Origin: JBEINZ01 sp040377825
GTDB lineage: Bacteria; Pseudomonadota; Alphaproteobacteria; Rhizobiales; Ancalomicrobiaceae
Reading direction: 5' to 3'
Assembly: GCA_040377825.1 (NCBI GenBank)
Contig: JBEINZ010000161.1
Location: 1-7,576 of the forward strand
Length of the DNA stretch: 7,576 nucleotides
Part shown: positions 6,035 through 7,576 of the stretch, piece after piece
Position numbering within the stretch: position 1 is the stretch's first letter
Layout of the letters: the number at the start of each line of letters is the position of its first letter
Made by a program: the position numbers and the translations under genes
The notes under the pieces: model-generated
Seen by the model: the letters and a program-made list of their open reading frames with translations, nothing else
Databases searched by the model: none
Told to the model about the DNA's origin: nothing

Positions 6035-6619
6035 ATGAACCTCCCCGCGACGATCCAGGACTTCGTGCTGCATTTCGGCGAGATGGGCTCCCGCTGGGGG
6101 ATCAACCGTACCGTCGGCCAGATCTATGCGCTGCTCTTCGTCTCCGCCGAGCCGCTGAATGCCGACGATATCGTCGAGCGGCTGGGGTTCTCGCGGTCGA
6201 ACGTATCGATGGGCCTGAAGGAACTGCAGGCCTGGAACCTCGTTCGCATGAAGCACCTTCCGGACGACCGCCGGGATTATTTCACGACGCCCGACGACAT
6301 TTGGGAGATCGTCCGCACGCTCGTGGAGGAGCGCAAGAAGCGCGAGATCGACCCGACGCTCAGCGTGCTTCGTGAACTCGCGATGCGCGCGCCATCCACC
6401 CCGGCGGAGACGCATGCCCAGTCCCGGATCGCGGAAACCGCCGCGGTCATCGAGCTCGTGACCGGCTGGTACGACGACGTGAAACGGCTCGACACCGAGC
6501 GCTTGGCAAGCCTGCTCGCGCTCGGCGCGAAGGTCCAGAAAGTGCTCGAAATGAAGGATCGGCTGACCATCCTTCCCGGCCTCGGCCGGTCACGCGCCAA
6601 GAGCACTTCAACAGAATAA
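6035..6619 (+). CDS. GbsR/MarR-type transcriptional regulator
   Basis: A 194-residue cytoplasmic DNA-binding protein of the GbsR branch of the MarR superfamily. A winged helix-turn-helix spans about residues 24-85: WGINRTVGQIYALLFVSAEP leads in, LNADDIVERLGFSRSNVSMGLKELQAWNLV (41-70) holds the recognition helix, and DDRRDYF (77-83) forms the wing. The C-terminal part (about 88-178) is helical and charged and probably dimerises. The ATG at 6035 has only a weak GAG at 6027-6029, which would suit low expression. The stop is 20 nt before cydA on the same strand, so the two are probably one operon and this protein probably controls the bd oxidase. The inducing signal is unknown. GbsR of Bacillus senses choline, but no choline genes are seen here, so that role should not be transferred. 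Confidence 0.9.
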   Translation: MNLPATIQDFVLHFGEMGSRWGINRTVGQIYALLFVSAEPLNADDIVERLGFSRSNVSMGLKELQAWNLVRMKHLPDDRRDYFTTPDDIWEIVRTLVEERKKREIDPTLSVLRELAMRAPSTPAETHAQSRIAETAAVIELVTGWYDDVKRLDTERLASLLALGAKVQKVLEMKDRLTILPGLGRSRAKSTSTE

Positions 6620-6625
6620 CCAGAT

Positions 6626-6630
6626 AGGAG
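6626..6630 (+). promoter_or_regulatory. Ribosome binding site of cydA
   Basis: AGGAG, 9 nt before the ATG at 6640 and within the 20-nt gap after the regulator stop codon. Confidence 0.75.
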
Positions 6631-6639
6631 TCCCCCATC

Positions 6640-7576
6640 ATGGACGCCATCGTCCTTGCCCGAATGCAGTTCGGAGCTAATATCTCATTCCATATCCTAT
6701 TCCCGACGATCACCATCGCGCTCGGCTGGGTCCTGCTCTACTTCAAGCTCGCCTATAGCCGCACGCGAGACATGGCGTGGATGGAGGCTTATTTCTTCTT
6801 CGTGAAGGTCTTCGCGCTGAGCTTCGCCCTCGGCGTCGTGTCCGGCATCACCATGAGCTTCCAGTTCGGCACCAACTGGCCGGGCTTCATGCAAAAAGTC
6901 GGCAACATCGCCGGACCGCTGCTCGCCTACGAGATCCTCACGGCTTTCTTCCTGGAAGCGGTCTTCCTCGGCATCATGCTGTTCGGCTTCCGACGGGTCT
7001 CAAACCGCGTCCATACGGCCGCGACGTTCCTCGTCGCCTTCGGCACGACCATGTCCGCCTTCTGGATCATCGTGCTGAACTCCTGGATGCACACGCCCGC
7101 CGGCTTCGAAATCCGCGACGGCGTGGCGCACGCGACCGACTGGCTCGCCATCGTTTTCAACCCGTCAATGCCCTATCGGCTGACCCACGTGCTTCTCGCC
7201 TCGGGCCTCACCGCGGCGTTCCTCGTCGCCGGTCTGTCGGCCTATCGGTGGCTGAAGGGCGACCGGGCGAAGGCCGTGCGCATCGGGCTTATGACCGGCA
7301 CGACGCTCGCCGCGATCCTCATCCCGGTGCAGATCCTGGTCGGCGACATGCACGGCCTCAACACACTGGAACATCAGCCGGCCAAGGTGGCGGCCATGGA
7401 GGCGAACTGGGAAACGCGCGCCGGCGTGCCGCTGGTGCTGTTCGCGCTTCCCGACGAGAAAGCGCGGGAGAACCGTTTCGAACTGGCGATCCCCAACGGC
7501 GCGAGCCTGATCCTGAAGCACGATCCGAACGGCGTCGTGCCCGGCCTCAATCAATTCGTCGGCCAGCACCCGCCCG
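6640..7576 (+). CDS. cydA: Cytochrome bd quinol oxidase subunit I, cut by right edge
   Basis: Partial gene, 312 codons visible, frame open to the edge. It is the heme-bearing subunit of cytochrome bd, which oxidises quinol and reduces oxygen to water in the inner membrane, often at low oxygen or when the main oxidases are inhibited. Residues matching E. coli CydA positions are seen: H18 (H19, high-spin heme), E98 and E106 (E99 and E107, proton path), H183 (H186, heme b558), and K249 and E254 in QPAKVAAMEANWET (K252 and E257, quinol binding). The second heme b558 ligand (Met393) would lie beyond the edge. The sequence NSWMHTPAGF (147-156) and the loop after residue 240 resemble the short-loop, cyanide-insensitive (CioA) branch, although the full loop end is not visible. 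A cydB partner would be expected just downstream. Confidence 0.96.
   Translation, partial: MDAIVLARMQFGANISFHILFPTITIALGWVLLYFKLAYSRTRDMAWMEAYFFFVKVFALSFALGVVSGITMSFQFGTNWPGFMQKVGNIAGPLLAYEILTAFFLEAVFLGIMLFGFRRVSNRVHTAATFLVAFGTTMSAFWIIVLNSWMHTPAGFEIRDGVAHATDWLAIVFNPSMPYRLTHVLLASGLTAAFLVAGLSAYRWLKGDRAKAVRIGLMTGTTLAAILIPVQILVGDMHGLNTLEHQPAKVAAMEANWETRAGVPLVLFALPDEKARENRFELAIPNGASLILKHDPNGVVPGLNQFVGQHPP

Overview
The window looks like chromosomal DNA from an alphaproteobacterium, most likely of the Rhizobiales. It is GC-rich, genes are tightly packed, and several families seen here (DUF4170, DUF6101, PmbA next to a CysQ-type phosphatase, CioA-like CydA next to a GbsR-type regulator) are typical of that group. 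No genus can be given. There are eight protein genes, two of them cut by the window ends, and no RNA gene, mobile element, CRISPR array or tandem repeat was seen.

Left block, minus strand, reading from 3726 down to 1: pmbA (peptidase/maturation factor subunit), cysQ (nucleotide bisphosphate phosphatase), a small DUF4170 protein, and the transmembrane half of an ABC exporter that runs off the left edge. The first three form a compact operon (14-nt overlap, then a 34-nt gap). The exporter follows after 206 nt that contain a hairpin, so it may have its own promoter.

Middle: a 248-nt divergent spacer separates pmbA from a plus-strand DUF6101 gene of unknown function. The spacer is AT-rich compared with its surroundings and carries several inverted repeats, one lying on a candidate pmbA promoter. 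DUF6101 converges on ubiA (4-hydroxybenzoate polyprenyltransferase, ubiquinone synthesis, minus strand) across a 161-nt spacer with competing inverted repeats.

Right block, plus strand: a GbsR/MarR-type regulator, divergent from ubiA, followed 20 nt later by cydA (cytochrome bd quinol oxidase subunit I), cut by the right edge. ubiA makes a precursor of the quinone that a bd oxidase uses, so the two transcription units are functionally related, although nothing here proves co-regulation.

Overall this is a housekeeping and respiratory region. I do not see a previously undescribed system. The points worth a second look are the operator-like repeats in the divergent spacer, the uncharacterised DUF4170 and DUF6101 proteins, and the regulator paired with the bd oxidase.
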